From Candidatus Krumholzibacteriia bacterium (GTDB taxonomy: Bacteria > Krumholzibacteriota > Krumholzibacteriia > LZORAL124-64-63): 45,042 bases of DNA. Below are positions 16,602 to 24,567 of this stretch, piece by piece; within the stretch, counting starts at the first letter, position 1, and each line of letters starts with the position of its first letter. A model generated the notes under the pieces. It saw only the letters and a program-made list of their open reading frames with translations. It made no database searches and was not told the origin of the DNA. Where the stretch lies: positions 1-45,042 of the forward strand of contig JANTGJ010000013.1 in the NCBI GenBank assembly GCA_024762975.1, given 5' to 3'. Both the position numbers and the translations under genes were made by a program.

Positions 16602-16776
16602 GATCCGATCCCCTTGTTGAATCTCCGATGGCAAACCATCCATTCCGGGACGGGAGTCCCAGGCCCGAATCGATTTCGCGTTGCCAGAATCGGGCCAGAC
16701 CGACGGTGGGATGTTCCATGGGACCGGGGAATAGCGCAGCGGGGCGAGCGAGGGTGTACCGTCCACCCTCACGAAA

Positions 16777-16803
16777 CCGGCCGGACCCACAAGGCCCGGC
16801 CGG
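16777..16803 (-). terminator. Hairpin after gpx
   Basis: CCGGCCGG (16777-16784) and CCGGCCGG (16796-16803) form an 8-bp GC stem with an 11-nt loop, 29 nt beyond the gpx stop. On the reverse strand it is followed by TTTCGT. A plausible terminator separating gpx from the lipoprotein pair. Confidence 0.5.
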
Positions 16804-16832
16804 CAACGATCGGATCGGACGGGAATCGACGC

Positions 16833-17432
16833 TCAACAACCGTCCTTTTTCATCGCGAGCAGCTCCTCGATCTTCTTGCGCATTTCGGCATCATCGGGCT
16901 TGGTGCGCGGTCCGAAACGATGCACGACGCGACCCTGCGCATCGACCAGGTACTTCGTGAAATTCCAGGTCGGCTCTTCGAGCGATGCGGTCAACATGCG
17001 GTAGACCTCATCCTGATCGTCCCCCTTGACATGGCGCTTGGCGAACAGCGGGAACGAGACTTCATAGTTCCGCGAACAGAACTCGCGGATCTCCCCGGCC
17101 GTGCCCGGTTCCTGTCCCATGAAGTCGTTGCTCGGGAAGCCGAGGATCACGAAGCCCCGGGGAGCCAACTCGCGATACAGCTTCTCCAGGCCCGCGTACT
17201 GCGGAGTCAGGCCGCACTTGCTGGCTACATTGACGACCAACGTGACCTTCCCCGCATAGTCGGCCAGATCGGCAGGTTCGCCCTCGAGAGTTTCCGTCTG
17301 CAGGGAATAGAAGCTGGTCCACGGAGTCTGTGCATCTGCGGTCTGTACGCCGCCGAGCGAGCGCATGAAAAATGTCAGCGCCACGACCAGGATCACTGCA
17401 ACGGGCAGTGAGATCATCAAAAACGTCTTCAT
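16833..17432 (-). CDS. gpx: Glutathione peroxidase-family thiol peroxidase, exported
   Basis: A 199-residue thioredoxin-fold peroxidase that reduces hydroperoxides. The N-terminus (MISLPVAVILVVALTFFM) is a signal anchor or signal peptide, so the enzyme would act in the periplasm. Catalytic features are present: Cys73 in VNVASKCGLTPQY, Gln107 in NDFMGQEPG, and the Trp-Asn pair in EPTWNFTKYLVD. The peroxidatic residue is Cys, not selenocysteine, so this is the usual bacterial type, most likely thioredoxin-dependent. Start ATG 17432 has AGAGGA 6-11 nt upstream; an upstream open extension of the frame is not conserved in type. It is transcribed away from the 6-bladed propeller gene. Family assignment is secure; the reductant is inferred. 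Confidence 0.94.
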   Translation of the reverse strand: MKTFLMISLPVAVILVVALTFFMRSLGGVQTADAQTPWTSFYSLQTETLEGEPADLADYAGKVTLVVNVASKCGLTPQYAGLEKLYRELAPRGFVILGFPSNDFMGQEPGTAGEIREFCSRNYEVSFPLFAKRHVKGDDQDEVYRMLTASLEEPTWNFTKYLVDAQGRVVHRFGPRTKPDDAEMRKKIEELLAMKKDGC

Positions 17433-17615
17433 CGGTTCCTCTTTCGCGTGAGAATCGTGTTTGCCCATGGTAGACGGGAATCGGCGATCCGGCACCTCTA
17501 GGCGGCGACGAAAGCGGATCTTGACTAGAATATCCTGCATTCGCCCGGGACTTCCGGGCCAACCCCAAGACACGTAGGGCATGAGATCCCACTGTGCGAT
17601 ACGAGGAGAACCGGC

Positions 17616-18869
17616 ATGAATGCATGGAAACGATTCGGGATTGCGGTCCTGATGCTGGCGGTACTGACGCCGGCCGCCCTGGCCGAATGGCAGGGCTCGA
17701 TCGAAACCGTCGACGGCCAGACCGTTGTCCGCAACCCCGAAACGCCGGCCTATGGCGAACTGCGTGAGGAGATTCGCGAGGTCTGGAGACGCGGCGGCGA
17801 TGACGACGACGAGATCTTCTTCGGTACGATCGCCGAGTTCCTCCACGACGACGACGGCAACATCTACCTGCTGGACAGCCAACTCTCGGAGATCCACGTA
17901 TTCGATCCCGAGGGCGAACTGCTGCGCACGATCGGCCGCCAGGGCGAGGGCCCCGGTGAGTTCCAGAACGGCGCCGATATGTACTGGAGCCCCGGAGGCG
18001 AGATCGGTGTGGTCCAGTCCTGGCCGGGCAAGATCGTCACGATCACACCCGAAGGCGATCCCGGCACCACCTTCGCGCTACCCTACCGTGACGGCGGCGG
18101 CTGGCAGTCCGTTTCCCGGGGCGTCGGCCACGACGGACAGATCGTCCTATCCGGTACGGCATGGACCCGCGAAGGCGAAACGAACCTGCAGTTCACCTAC
18201 CTGAAGCGCTACGATGCCGGCGGCAATGAAGTGGCCACCTACCAGGACACGCGCAAGGAAACTCAATTCGGGAATTTCGAGTTCGACGAGAAGACGTGGG
18301 TCGACTTCCAGCGTCGCTGGGCCGTGGCGCCGGATGGCCGCGTGGCCGCCGTCCTGGGATTCGATGACTATCGTATCCACATCTGGAATACCGACGGCAC
18401 GCTGGATCGCATCATCGAGCGTCCTGACTATGCCGCGGTGAAGCGCACCGCGGACGAGATCGAGACCTTCCAGACCGTCTACGACGCCTTCACTCGCTGG
18501 AATCCCAACTCCACCTTCCGGGTCAGCGAGACCTTCGGGGCGATCGAGTCCGTCTTCTATCGCGAGGACGGCATGCTGTGGGTGCAAAGCGGCGCACAGC
18601 GCTGGCGCGCGGGCGAAGGCCTGTTCACCAGTTTCGACCTGTATGACCAGCAGGGCCAGTTCCTGCGCAGGGTCGAATTCGTGGCCGATGCGGACGCCAC
18701 CGAGGACGGGCTGTTCTTCGCTGGCGACAACATCTACGTAGTCACCGATCTGTACAATGCGATGATGGCCCGCATTGGCGGCGGCGACGAGGAGGACGTG
18801 GATCTGGACGCCGAGCCGGTCACCGTCGTTTCCTACGAGTTTCCGTCGGTCGTGGCGCAGAGCAACTGA
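17616..18869 (+). CDS. Exported 6-bladed beta-propeller protein
   Basis: A 417-residue protein with a signal peptide (RFGIAVLMLAVLTPAALA, cleavage near residue 23). The mature protein matches 6-bladed beta-propeller proteins: EFLHDDDGNIYLLDSQLSEIHVFDPEGELLRTIGRQGEGPGEF is the family's typical blade with an NHL-like turn. Later blades include FDDYRIHIWNTDGTLDRIIERPDY and FDLYDQQGQFLRRVEF. These proteins are common in Bacteroidetes and related phyla, and their function is generally unknown; they probably mediate binding in the periplasm or outside. Start ATG 17616 has GAGGAGA 8-14 nt upstream. No FlgD tail, unlike other secreted proteins nearby. It stands alone, divergent from gpx and convergent with the nuclease gene. 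Confidence 0.88.
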   Translation: MNAWKRFGIAVLMLAVLTPAALAEWQGSIETVDGQTVVRNPETPAYGELREEIREVWRRGGDDDDEIFFGTIAEFLHDDDGNIYLLDSQLSEIHVFDPEGELLRTIGRQGEGPGEFQNGADMYWSPGGEIGVVQSWPGKIVTITPEGDPGTTFALPYRDGGGWQSVSRGVGHDGQIVLSGTAWTREGETNLQFTYLKRYDAGGNEVATYQDTRKETQFGNFEFDEKTWVDFQRRWAVAPDGRVAAVLGFDDYRIHIWNTDGTLDRIIERPDYAAVKRTADEIETFQTVYDAFTRWNPNSTFRVSETFGAIESVFYREDGMLWVQSGAQRWRAGEGLFTSFDLYDQQGQFLRRVEFVADADATEDGLFFAGDNIYVVTDLYNAMMARIGGGDEEDVDLDAEPVTVVSYEFPSVVAQSN

Positions 18870-18908
18870 CCGCCGGCCGGCACGAATACCGTAAGGCCGC
18901 GCAGCGGG

Positions 18909-19493
18909 TTATTTCTTGCCGCGCTCCCATTGGTCCATTTCCCGCATTCGGCGACGGAACTGGTACGGTGCCTCGAAAGGAACGGGGCCGGCCACCTCGG
19001 CGGCGGCCAATACGGAGGCTGCTTCATCCGGAAATCCGTTGTCACCGTAGTGACCGACGGTCTCGACGGCGTAGCCGGCTGCAACAACCAGCACGGAATA
19101 GTTGAGTCCGTTGATGAAGAAGTAGCCCAACGTGCGGCCATATCCGTCCGTCTCCGCGGCGCGCAGCAATTCCACGGATTCCGCCGCGGCAAAGGCACCG
19201 GCGGCGAAGGCGGCGGCCTCCCGACCGAAGGGCTGGTCGTAATTCCACCCCATCTGCGGATGCGCGACTTCGGGCGTGTCGATGCCCAGGATGCGAACCC
19301 GTTCGCGATCATCCCCGGTCCACTGGATCGAGACGGTATCGCCGTCGCCCACATCGATCAGGTGCAGCGGCACGGCCACCCGCTGCAGCGAGGGACGTGT
19401 CTGCGTGCGATCGCGCTCTTCGGCCGTCGCTGCCACCGCCAGGCAAAGCAGTGCGCCGATCAGAATCGTACGGGTGGCTCTCGTGTCGAGCAT
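18909..19493 (-). CDS. Exported staphylococcal nuclease-like (SNase) protein
   Basis: A 194-residue thermonuclease-family protein that would cut DNA or RNA outside the cytoplasm. The signal peptide ends at VAATA (about residue 24). The SNase core is clear: DVGDGDTVSIQW (calcium/substrate loop, D50, D52), RVRILGIDTPEVAH (catalytic R66 or R68 and E75 equivalents) and DGYGRTLGYFFING (R120, equivalent to the second catalytic arginine). All expected catalytic residues appear to be present. Start ATG 19493 is preceded by AAAGGA. The gene is convergent with the propeller gene and follows the dockerin-like gene on the same strand by 75 nt, possibly as one transcript. It is the smaller of two secreted nucleases in this window. 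Confidence 0.92.
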   Translation of the reverse strand: MLDTRATRTILIGALLCLAVAATAEERDRTQTRPSLQRVAVPLHLIDVGDGDTVSIQWTGDDRERVRILGIDTPEVAHPQMGWNYDQPFGREAAAFAAGAFAAAESVELLRAAETDGYGRTLGYFFINGLNYSVLVVAAGYAVETVGHYGDNGFPDEAASVLAAAEVAGPVPFEAPYQFRRRMREMDQWERGKK

Positions 19494-19568
19494 TCGGATG
19501 TCCTTTCACGTTATCACTTCGCGGCACGATCATTGGAACGTTCATCGCCGTGCGAGAGAACGGCTCGT

Positions 19569-20201
19569 CTAGGGACAATGGGATCCGTTGGCCGCCGCCA
19601 GATAGGGAATGTCGGCCAAGTTGATCACGCCATCGTTGTTGAAGTCCGAAGCATAGGTATATGCGCCGTGGAAATCGGGGGCGAACGTGCTGATGTCGAC
19701 CAGATTGACGACACCGTCACCGTTGAGATCCGGGCTGTTGATCCAGAGCGGTAGGTCCCGGTCCCCGATCCGGTCTCCATTGACACGGACATTGATCGTC
19801 GACATGCTTGATCCGCCGGCGAGCAGGGGTTGCCGCCAGTAGGTCCGTCCCAGCACATCGGTATCCTGGTCCGCGATGGTACCGCCGACACAGGGGATCA
19901 TTCCTCCGTCGGCAGATTCGAGCCAGATATCCTCGGACGGAAAATTCGCAACCGGCGTATCGAGACCGTCGATGATCGTCAGGGTGATGGTTGCGTCCAC
20001 GGGCATCACGGGTCCGGAAACCGGGTTGCCCGGTGGCCGTGCCTGATCAAAGGCAAACCCGGTACCGTCCGGGACGACCATCAAGGACAGGATCTCCTCC
20101 CCCTCATAGGCCCATTCCACCGTGGAATTTCCCAGGTCGGGAATCGCCGCGCCGAGAGTCGGCAACAGCAACACCAGCGCGCAACAAAGCCAAGTCCGCA
20201 T
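19569..20201 (-). CDS. Secreted protein with C-terminal dockerin-like calcium-binding repeats
   Basis: A 210-residue exported protein. The start ATG 20201 is preceded by GGGGAGG; a longer open frame upstream is not signal-like. The signal peptide is RTWLCCALVLLLPTLGAA. The central part (about 22-150) has beta-rich sequence (ATITLTIIDGLDTPVANFPSEDIWLES, STINVRVNGDRIGD). It ends in two EF-hand-like dockerin loops, DLNGDGVVNLVDISTF and DFNNDGVINLADIPYL, with the Asp/Asn spacing of type I dockerin. Such proteins occur widely outside cellulosomes; no cohesin is visible in the window, so the binding partner is unknown. Two Cys (C131 region CVGG and the terminal C) may form a disulfide. An extended -10 element lies upstream. 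Confidence 0.87.
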   Translation of the reverse strand: MRTWLCCALVLLLPTLGAAIPDLGNSTVEWAYEGEEILSLMVVPDGTGFAFDQARPPGNPVSGPVMPVDATITLTIIDGLDTPVANFPSEDIWLESADGGMIPCVGGTIADQDTDVLGRTYWRQPLLAGGSSMSTINVRVNGDRIGDRDLPLWINSPDLNGDGVVNLVDISTFAPDFHGAYTYASDFNNDGVINLADIPYLAAANGSHCP

Positions 20202-20247
20202 CGCCCTCCCCGTTTCTCCTGCAATTAGCAATGACCGGCAGGGCCTG

Positions 20248-20256
20248 ATTCTAGCA
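20248..20256 (-). promoter_or_regulatory. Extended -10 promoter of the dockerin-like gene
   Basis: On the reverse strand the sequence is TGCTAGAAT: TAGAAT (20248-20253) with the TGn extension, 47 nt before the start codon. No good -35. Confidence 0.5.
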
Positions 20257-20357
20257 TGAGCGCGCGTGGGATTCCACCGGCACCGGAACACCGGCCCCGG
20301 AATCAAAAAGGGAGCCTCCGCCCATGGCAGAGGCCCCCGGTGTCGACCGAAACCCGG

Positions 20358-23300
20358 CTATTGGAAACCGCGGAATTCGATTTCATCGATGTATACATCA
20401 TCCTTGTTGCCGCTGGCATCGCACAGGAAGCGCAACTTCGCGTCCGTCGGATAGTTGTAGCTGCCGGCCGGAATCGGGACCACCACATGGTAGAAAATTC
20501 CGTTTTCGAAATCGATGCCCTGGGCGAAGGCCTGGACCGTCTGCCAACTCGATCCGTCCCAGAACTGCACCCAGAAATCCTCGGACGACCGGTCCATGCT
20601 GATGGCCTGGTACCAGAACTCGACCTCCAGATCGGTATAGCCCGACACATCGTGGCCAACCGAATGGTAGAACGACGAAGAGGCGCCACTGTTGTCCTGG
20701 ATATCGGCCGAGTAGCTACCCTGGTGCGAGTAGGCTCCTCCATAGCGCTTCATATCGCGACCACCGTCACGGTACGAGCCCATGCCGCTCTCGAAATCGT
20801 CATAGGTGATCGTGGACCACCCGCCGGCCGCCGGCTCCGTAACCACGATGTAGGCGGTTCGGGTCTTGACGTTGTTGCCCGCGCCGTTTCCCGCCGTCAG
20901 GGTTACCGTGTAGTTGCCGGCACTCGTGTAGGTGTGGCTCGGGTCCTGCGCGGTCGAAGTGCCGCCGTCTCCGAAGGTCCAGCTCCAGTTGTCCGGCGCC
21001 CCGGAAGACAGATCCGAGAACGTGACCTGCAACGGAGCCTCGCCCGTCAGCGGCGCGCCGCTGAAGTCGGCCGTCGGCGCAACCGTGCCATCGCCCAGAA
21101 TCTGCCCGTTGTTCACGGCGCCCGGGGTGTCGGTCGCCGATCCCTGCCAGTTGAAGTCGGCATACGTCGTGCCCGTGCCGCCCAACTGCAGTGAACTGCC
21201 GACCGCGGCGGTGGAAGCCTCAGCCACGCCGACATCCACCGAACTGACACCGGCGGCCGGTCCATCGGTCGCGACGATGACACCCTCATAGGAAATGAAC
21301 TGTACCACGGCGCCGGCGCCGTCAATCAGCGCCAGTCCGTCCGGACTGCCGTTCTGCATACCGGCCAGGGCGAAGCTGAGAGTTCCGTAGCCGCCCATCA
21401 GGTTGGGCAGGGTACCGCCGAGAGCCACGGTTGCGTAGACCACTCCGCCGTTGCCATTGTAGCCCACGACCGACCAGCCGGTCAGAGAGGTGCCGGAGGG
21501 GCCGGCGATTTCGAAAAACTCTCCCGTGTCGGTTCCATCGTTGTCATAGTGGAACTCGTTGATCCAGACCGACGAGTCACCACCGCCACTGGCGAACGGC
21601 ATGGCGCTGACTTCCGCACTCGAGGCCGATTCATTGTCCGCACCGTCGCTTGCCGAGACCACGTAGTAGTAGGTCGTTCCGTTGCTGACGGCGTTGTCCG
21701 TGTAGGCGCTCACGCTCAGCAGCATACCGTTCAATGCGACGTAGGGACCGCCGGTCGCAGTCGCGCGATATACGGTATAGCCGGCCAGATCGCCCTCGCC
21801 ATTGTTCGCCCAATCCAGATCCACCGAACCGTCCGCCGCCGTAGCCGCCAAAGCGGTCGGCGCTGCGGGCGGCGTGGTGTCGAGGATCGCGACCGGAGCC
21901 GTATCCTGCCCCGTGGCGCCCTGATCATCGGTCACCGTCAGCGTGGCCGTATAATTGCCCGCTACGGCATAGGCATGGCTGGGAGCGGCAGCAGTACTCG
22001 TTGTACCGTCACCGAAGTTCCACAGCCACGAAACAATGGAGCCGTCCGGATCATTCGAGCCGGTCGAACTGAACACGACGAGCGCCCCCTCATCGGCCGA
22101 GTAGGGGCCGTTGGCCTCGGCGACCGGAGCCTGATTCGCGGGCGCCCCCACGAAAGTCTGACCGGTGTTGATCGCCGCCGGCGTGTCCACTTGCGGGGCC
22201 TGCCAACTGAAATCGGCATAGACCGATCCCGTACCGCCCAACTGCAGAGATTCGCCCACCGGAGTCGAGCTCGTCTCGCTGACACCGATGTCCTCGGAGG
22301 TCATGCCCTGCGCTACACCGCCGGTCGCGGTGATCTGTCCCTCGTAGCTGATGAACATCACGACCGCTCCGGTATCGTCGGCCAGACACAATCCGTCCGG
22401 GGCGCCGTTCTGCATGCCCGCCATGGCGAAGCTGAGTGTACCGAATCCACCGGTCTGATCCGGCAAGGTACCGGACAGCGGTTTGGTATCGTAGACCACG
22501 CCGCCGTTGCCGTTGTACCCGTACACCGTCCATCCACTGAGGCTCAGACCCGCCGTACCGGCGATCTCGAAAAATTCGCCGGTGTCGGTGCTGGCATTGT
22601 CGTAATGGAATTCGTTGATCCAGGCCACCGGGTCACCGCTTCCGCCGCCGCCGGCCGCCGGCGTTGCCGAAGCCTCACCACTCTGGGGCGACTCGTTGCT
22701 ACTGCCGTCGAGTGCGGTCACGATGTAGTAATAGGTCGTACCGTTGGTCAGCCCCGAGTCCGTGTACTGACTGACGGAGACCGACGCGGTCAAGCTGTAC
22801 GGGCCACCACTGGCCGTTGCGCGATAGACGCTGTAGCTGGCCAGGTCGCTCTCGCCATTGTCGTTCCAGTTCAGGTTGATCAAAGCATCGCCCGGGGTTG
22901 CGGTCAGTCCGGTCGGCGCCGCCGGTGGTGTCGTGTCGCCACCGCCGCAGGTGCCGCCAAAGAGGCAGTCCACCCACTCGGGATGATCGACGAACGGGTT
23001 CCGGTTGCCCTGGAAGCCATAGACCGCATCGTTGTGTGCAATTTCCTTGGCATCGACCGGGTCTTCGGCGTGCCATTGCAACAGCACCGAGAGCAGTCCC
23101 ATGTAGGCGGTCGAAAGATTCGATCCGGTGTTCGAGTTTTCGATGAGCGTCAGGTTGTCGGTCAGGATCAGGTCCGGCTCGCTATAGCCGGTCACGCCGT
23201 GCACGCCGCCTTCATAGCGGACATCCATATACATCAACGCACGGGCGACATCGCCGCGGCGATCCATCCAGGTCTCCCAATAGGTCGCATCGTACCAGTT

Positions 23301-23876
23301 CGACCAGCCGGGATAGGTGCCGCTGCCGCCGCCGACACCATTGTTGGCCACCGTCGTCTTCTCGGTTCCCGATCCGCCGACCGTTCCGTAGGGCTTGTTC
23401 GAGCGCGACGAGTTGTAGCTGTCGTTACACAGGAAAAGATGATGGCAGTCGGTATAGGGATAGTTGCCGGAGCCATCATTCGGGAAGCCATAGCTCTTGG
23501 GCCAGGAGTGCTCTCGATTGTAGTCGGTATTCCCTCCGCCGTACTTGATGTAGCTCTCGTTCAGATACAAATCCAGGATCCGGCCGCTGTTGTTCGGATC
23601 CTCATCCGCACTCTCGAGCACATTCCAGGTGTCGGTCGAAGTCGCTGTGTAGGGAATCTTGGTATGGTCGTCGATGGCGGCGTGCAGCGTGACGCGCAGG
23701 GCCGCCTGGGTCGAAGTATCCACGGTGTCGTAGTAGCCGGCGGGAATCGATTTTTCGAGACTCTGAGAGGGGGTGTTGTCGGGGCGGGTCAGTTCCGGAT
23801 TTTGACTACATCCGGTGTAGAGAAAGAGAATCGAGACGAGAAGCAAGAGAGCAATCCTGCGAGGGGTCGAGATCAT
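20358..23876 (-). CDS. Large modular extracellular endonuclease I lipoprotein
   Basis: A 1172-residue protein. Start ATG 23876 is preceded by AAGGAGG; a further 47 open codons upstream lack a signal. Lipobox FLYTGC gives lipidated Cys23. Modules in order: endonuclease I (about 45-305; NREHSWPKS with His123 and DCHH at 144-146 are the His-Me finger signature), fibronectin III (316-406), lamin-tail-like domain (416-578, starting WINEFHYDN), PKD (583-663, FGDGTTS), fibronectin III (668-755), a second lamin-tail-like domain (about 763-905), PKD (about 920-1000), and a C-terminal beta-sandwich of the MAM/carbohydrate-binding sort (about 1010-1172). The Fn3-LTD-PKD block is present twice. Nuclease probably acts outside the cell on environmental DNA. 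Domain edges are approximate. Confidence 0.92.
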   Translation of the reverse strand: MISTPRRIALLLLVSILFLYTGCSQNPELTRPDNTPSQSLEKSIPAGYYDTVDTSTQAALRVTLHAAIDDHTKIPYTATSTDTWNVLESADEDPNNSGRILDLYLNESYIKYGGGNTDYNREHSWPKSYGFPNDGSGNYPYTDCHHLFLCNDSYNSSRSNKPYGTVGGSGTEKTTVANNGVGGGSGTYPGWSNWYDATYWETWMDRRGDVARALMYMDVRYEGGVHGVTGYSEPDLILTDNLTLIENSNTGSNLSTAYMGLLSVLLQWHAEDPVDAKEIAHNDAVYGFQGNRNPFVDHPEWVDCLFGGTCGGGDTTPPAAPTGLTATPGDALINLNWNDNGESDLASYSVYRATASGGPYSLTASVSVSQYTDSGLTNGTTYYYIVTALDGSSNESPQSGEASATPAAGGGGSGDPVAWINEFHYDNASTDTGEFFEIAGTAGLSLSGWTVYGYNGNGGVVYDTKPLSGTLPDQTGGFGTLSFAMAGMQNGAPDGLCLADDTGAVVMFISYEGQITATGGVAQGMTSEDIGVSETSSTPVGESLQLGGTGSVYADFSWQAPQVDTPAAINTGQTFVGAPANQAPVAEANGPYSADEGALVVFSSTGSNDPDGSIVSWLWNFGDGTTSTAAAPSHAYAVAGNYTATLTVTDDQGATGQDTAPVAILDTTPPAAPTALAATAADGSVDLDWANNGEGDLAGYTVYRATATGGPYVALNGMLLSVSAYTDNAVSNGTTYYYVVSASDGADNESASSAEVSAMPFASGGGDSSVWINEFHYDNDGTDTGEFFEIAGPSGTSLTGWSVVGYNGNGGVVYATVALGGTLPNLMGGYGTLSFALAGMQNGSPDGLALIDGAGAVVQFISYEGVIVATDGPAAGVSSVDVGVAEASTAAVGSSLQLGGTGTTYADFNWQGSATDTPGAVNNGQILGDGTVAPTADFSGAPLTGEAPLQVTFSDLSSGAPDNWSWTFGDGGTSTAQDPSHTYTSAGNYTVTLTAGNGAGNNVKTRTAYIVVTEPAAGGWSTITYDDFESGMGSYRDGGRDMKRYGGAYSHQGSYSADIQDNSGASSSFYHSVGHDVSGYTDLEVEFWYQAISMDRSSEDFWVQFWDGSSWQTVQAFAQGIDFENGIFYHVVVPIPAGSYNYPTDAKLRFLCDASGNKDDVYIDEIEFRGFQ

Positions 23877-23947
23877 CCGCAGCCTCCTTGTGGCACAACA
23901 TCCAGTGTTGAGGTTGCGGCGGATCATACCGTCTATAGTGTCTCTGC

Positions 23948-23961
23948 AAAAGTGAACTTTT
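23948..23961. repeat. Short palindrome upstream of the endonuclease gene
   Basis: AAAAGT-GA-ACTTTT, a perfect 6+2+6 inverted repeat, lies 72 nt upstream of the endonuclease lipoprotein start, close to a TATAG-like sequence. It could be an operator; nothing else supports this. Confidence 0.25.
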
Positions 23962-24051
23962 CGCAAATTCCGGATGATCGCGATTTCGAATCCCATCACA
24001 TTCGTCGGCAACTCCACGACCGACGGGGATCACTCCGGTATCGATATCGAT

Positions 24052-24492
24052 TCAGCGCCGGCTATCGACCTCGTCCGGCCCATCGGGCGCCTCACGCGAC
24101 GAGGAAACATCCTGGATGCCGCCGGGACCGGAGCCGAGCCATGCCACCGCTCTTTCCCGGTCGTAAAAGGTCTTGAGATCCAGACCCCGGTTGCCGGCGA
24201 CGACATCGGCAAAGCCTTTTGCTTCGTGGATCTCTTCCTCCACGCCGAGTACCGCCGCCAGTTTGATACCGCGCGGCAGATGCGTGGCCAGGTAGGAGAT
24301 GTGGTTGTGGATCTGAAACGCGTTCGCACCAAAGCCGGGGCCCTCGAGAATGATCAAAGCACGACGGTATCCCGTGCTGCGCATTTGCTCGATCAATTCG
24401 TCCCGGCTGTCGAGATAACTGTCACCGATCGGGTCCTCATGGCGAAGGACCACCATTTGTAATTCCGCGTCCACATCAAGGGTATAAGCCAA
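24052..24492 (-). CDS. STAS/SpoIIAA-like small protein
   Basis: A 146-residue cytoplasmic protein. The N-terminal part (YTLDVDAELQMVVLRHEDPIGDSYLDSRDELIEQM) and the alternation RALIILEGPGFG ... IKLAAVLGVEEEIHEAKGFADVVAGNRG resemble SpoIIAA-like/STAS proteins that carry stress or environmental signals, with FYDRERAVAWLGSGPGG close to the usual C-terminal end of that family. I favour the TTG at 24492 because AAGGGG lies 7-12 nt upstream and the family-like sequence begins directly after it; the ATG at 24534 would add 14 residues of no evident character. It sits between two reverse-strand genes but is separated by 75 nt from the hydrolase gene upstream. Function not known. Confidence 0.78.
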   Translation of the reverse strand: MAYTLDVDAELQMVVLRHEDPIGDSYLDSRDELIEQMRSTGYRRALIILEGPGFGANAFQIHNHISYLATHLPRGIKLAAVLGVEEEIHEAKGFADVVAGNRGLDLKTFYDRERAVAWLGSGPGGIQDVSSSREAPDGPDEVDSRR

Positions 24493-24567
24493 GACAGAAC
24501 CCCTTCTGGGCGAGGCATTCCATTGTCCTGACAAAGACCGGATACTAGCGTCTGCGAGTCGGGTTCA

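Noticed and set aside
16833-17432. Glutathione peroxidase as a second selenoprotein
   Set aside because: The peroxidatic position is coded as Cys (SKCGLT), with no in-frame TGA.
21549-24176. 875-codon open frame antisense to the endonuclease gene
   Set aside because: The reverse-strand endonuclease has recognisable domains throughout; the antisense frame has none and arises from codon bias.
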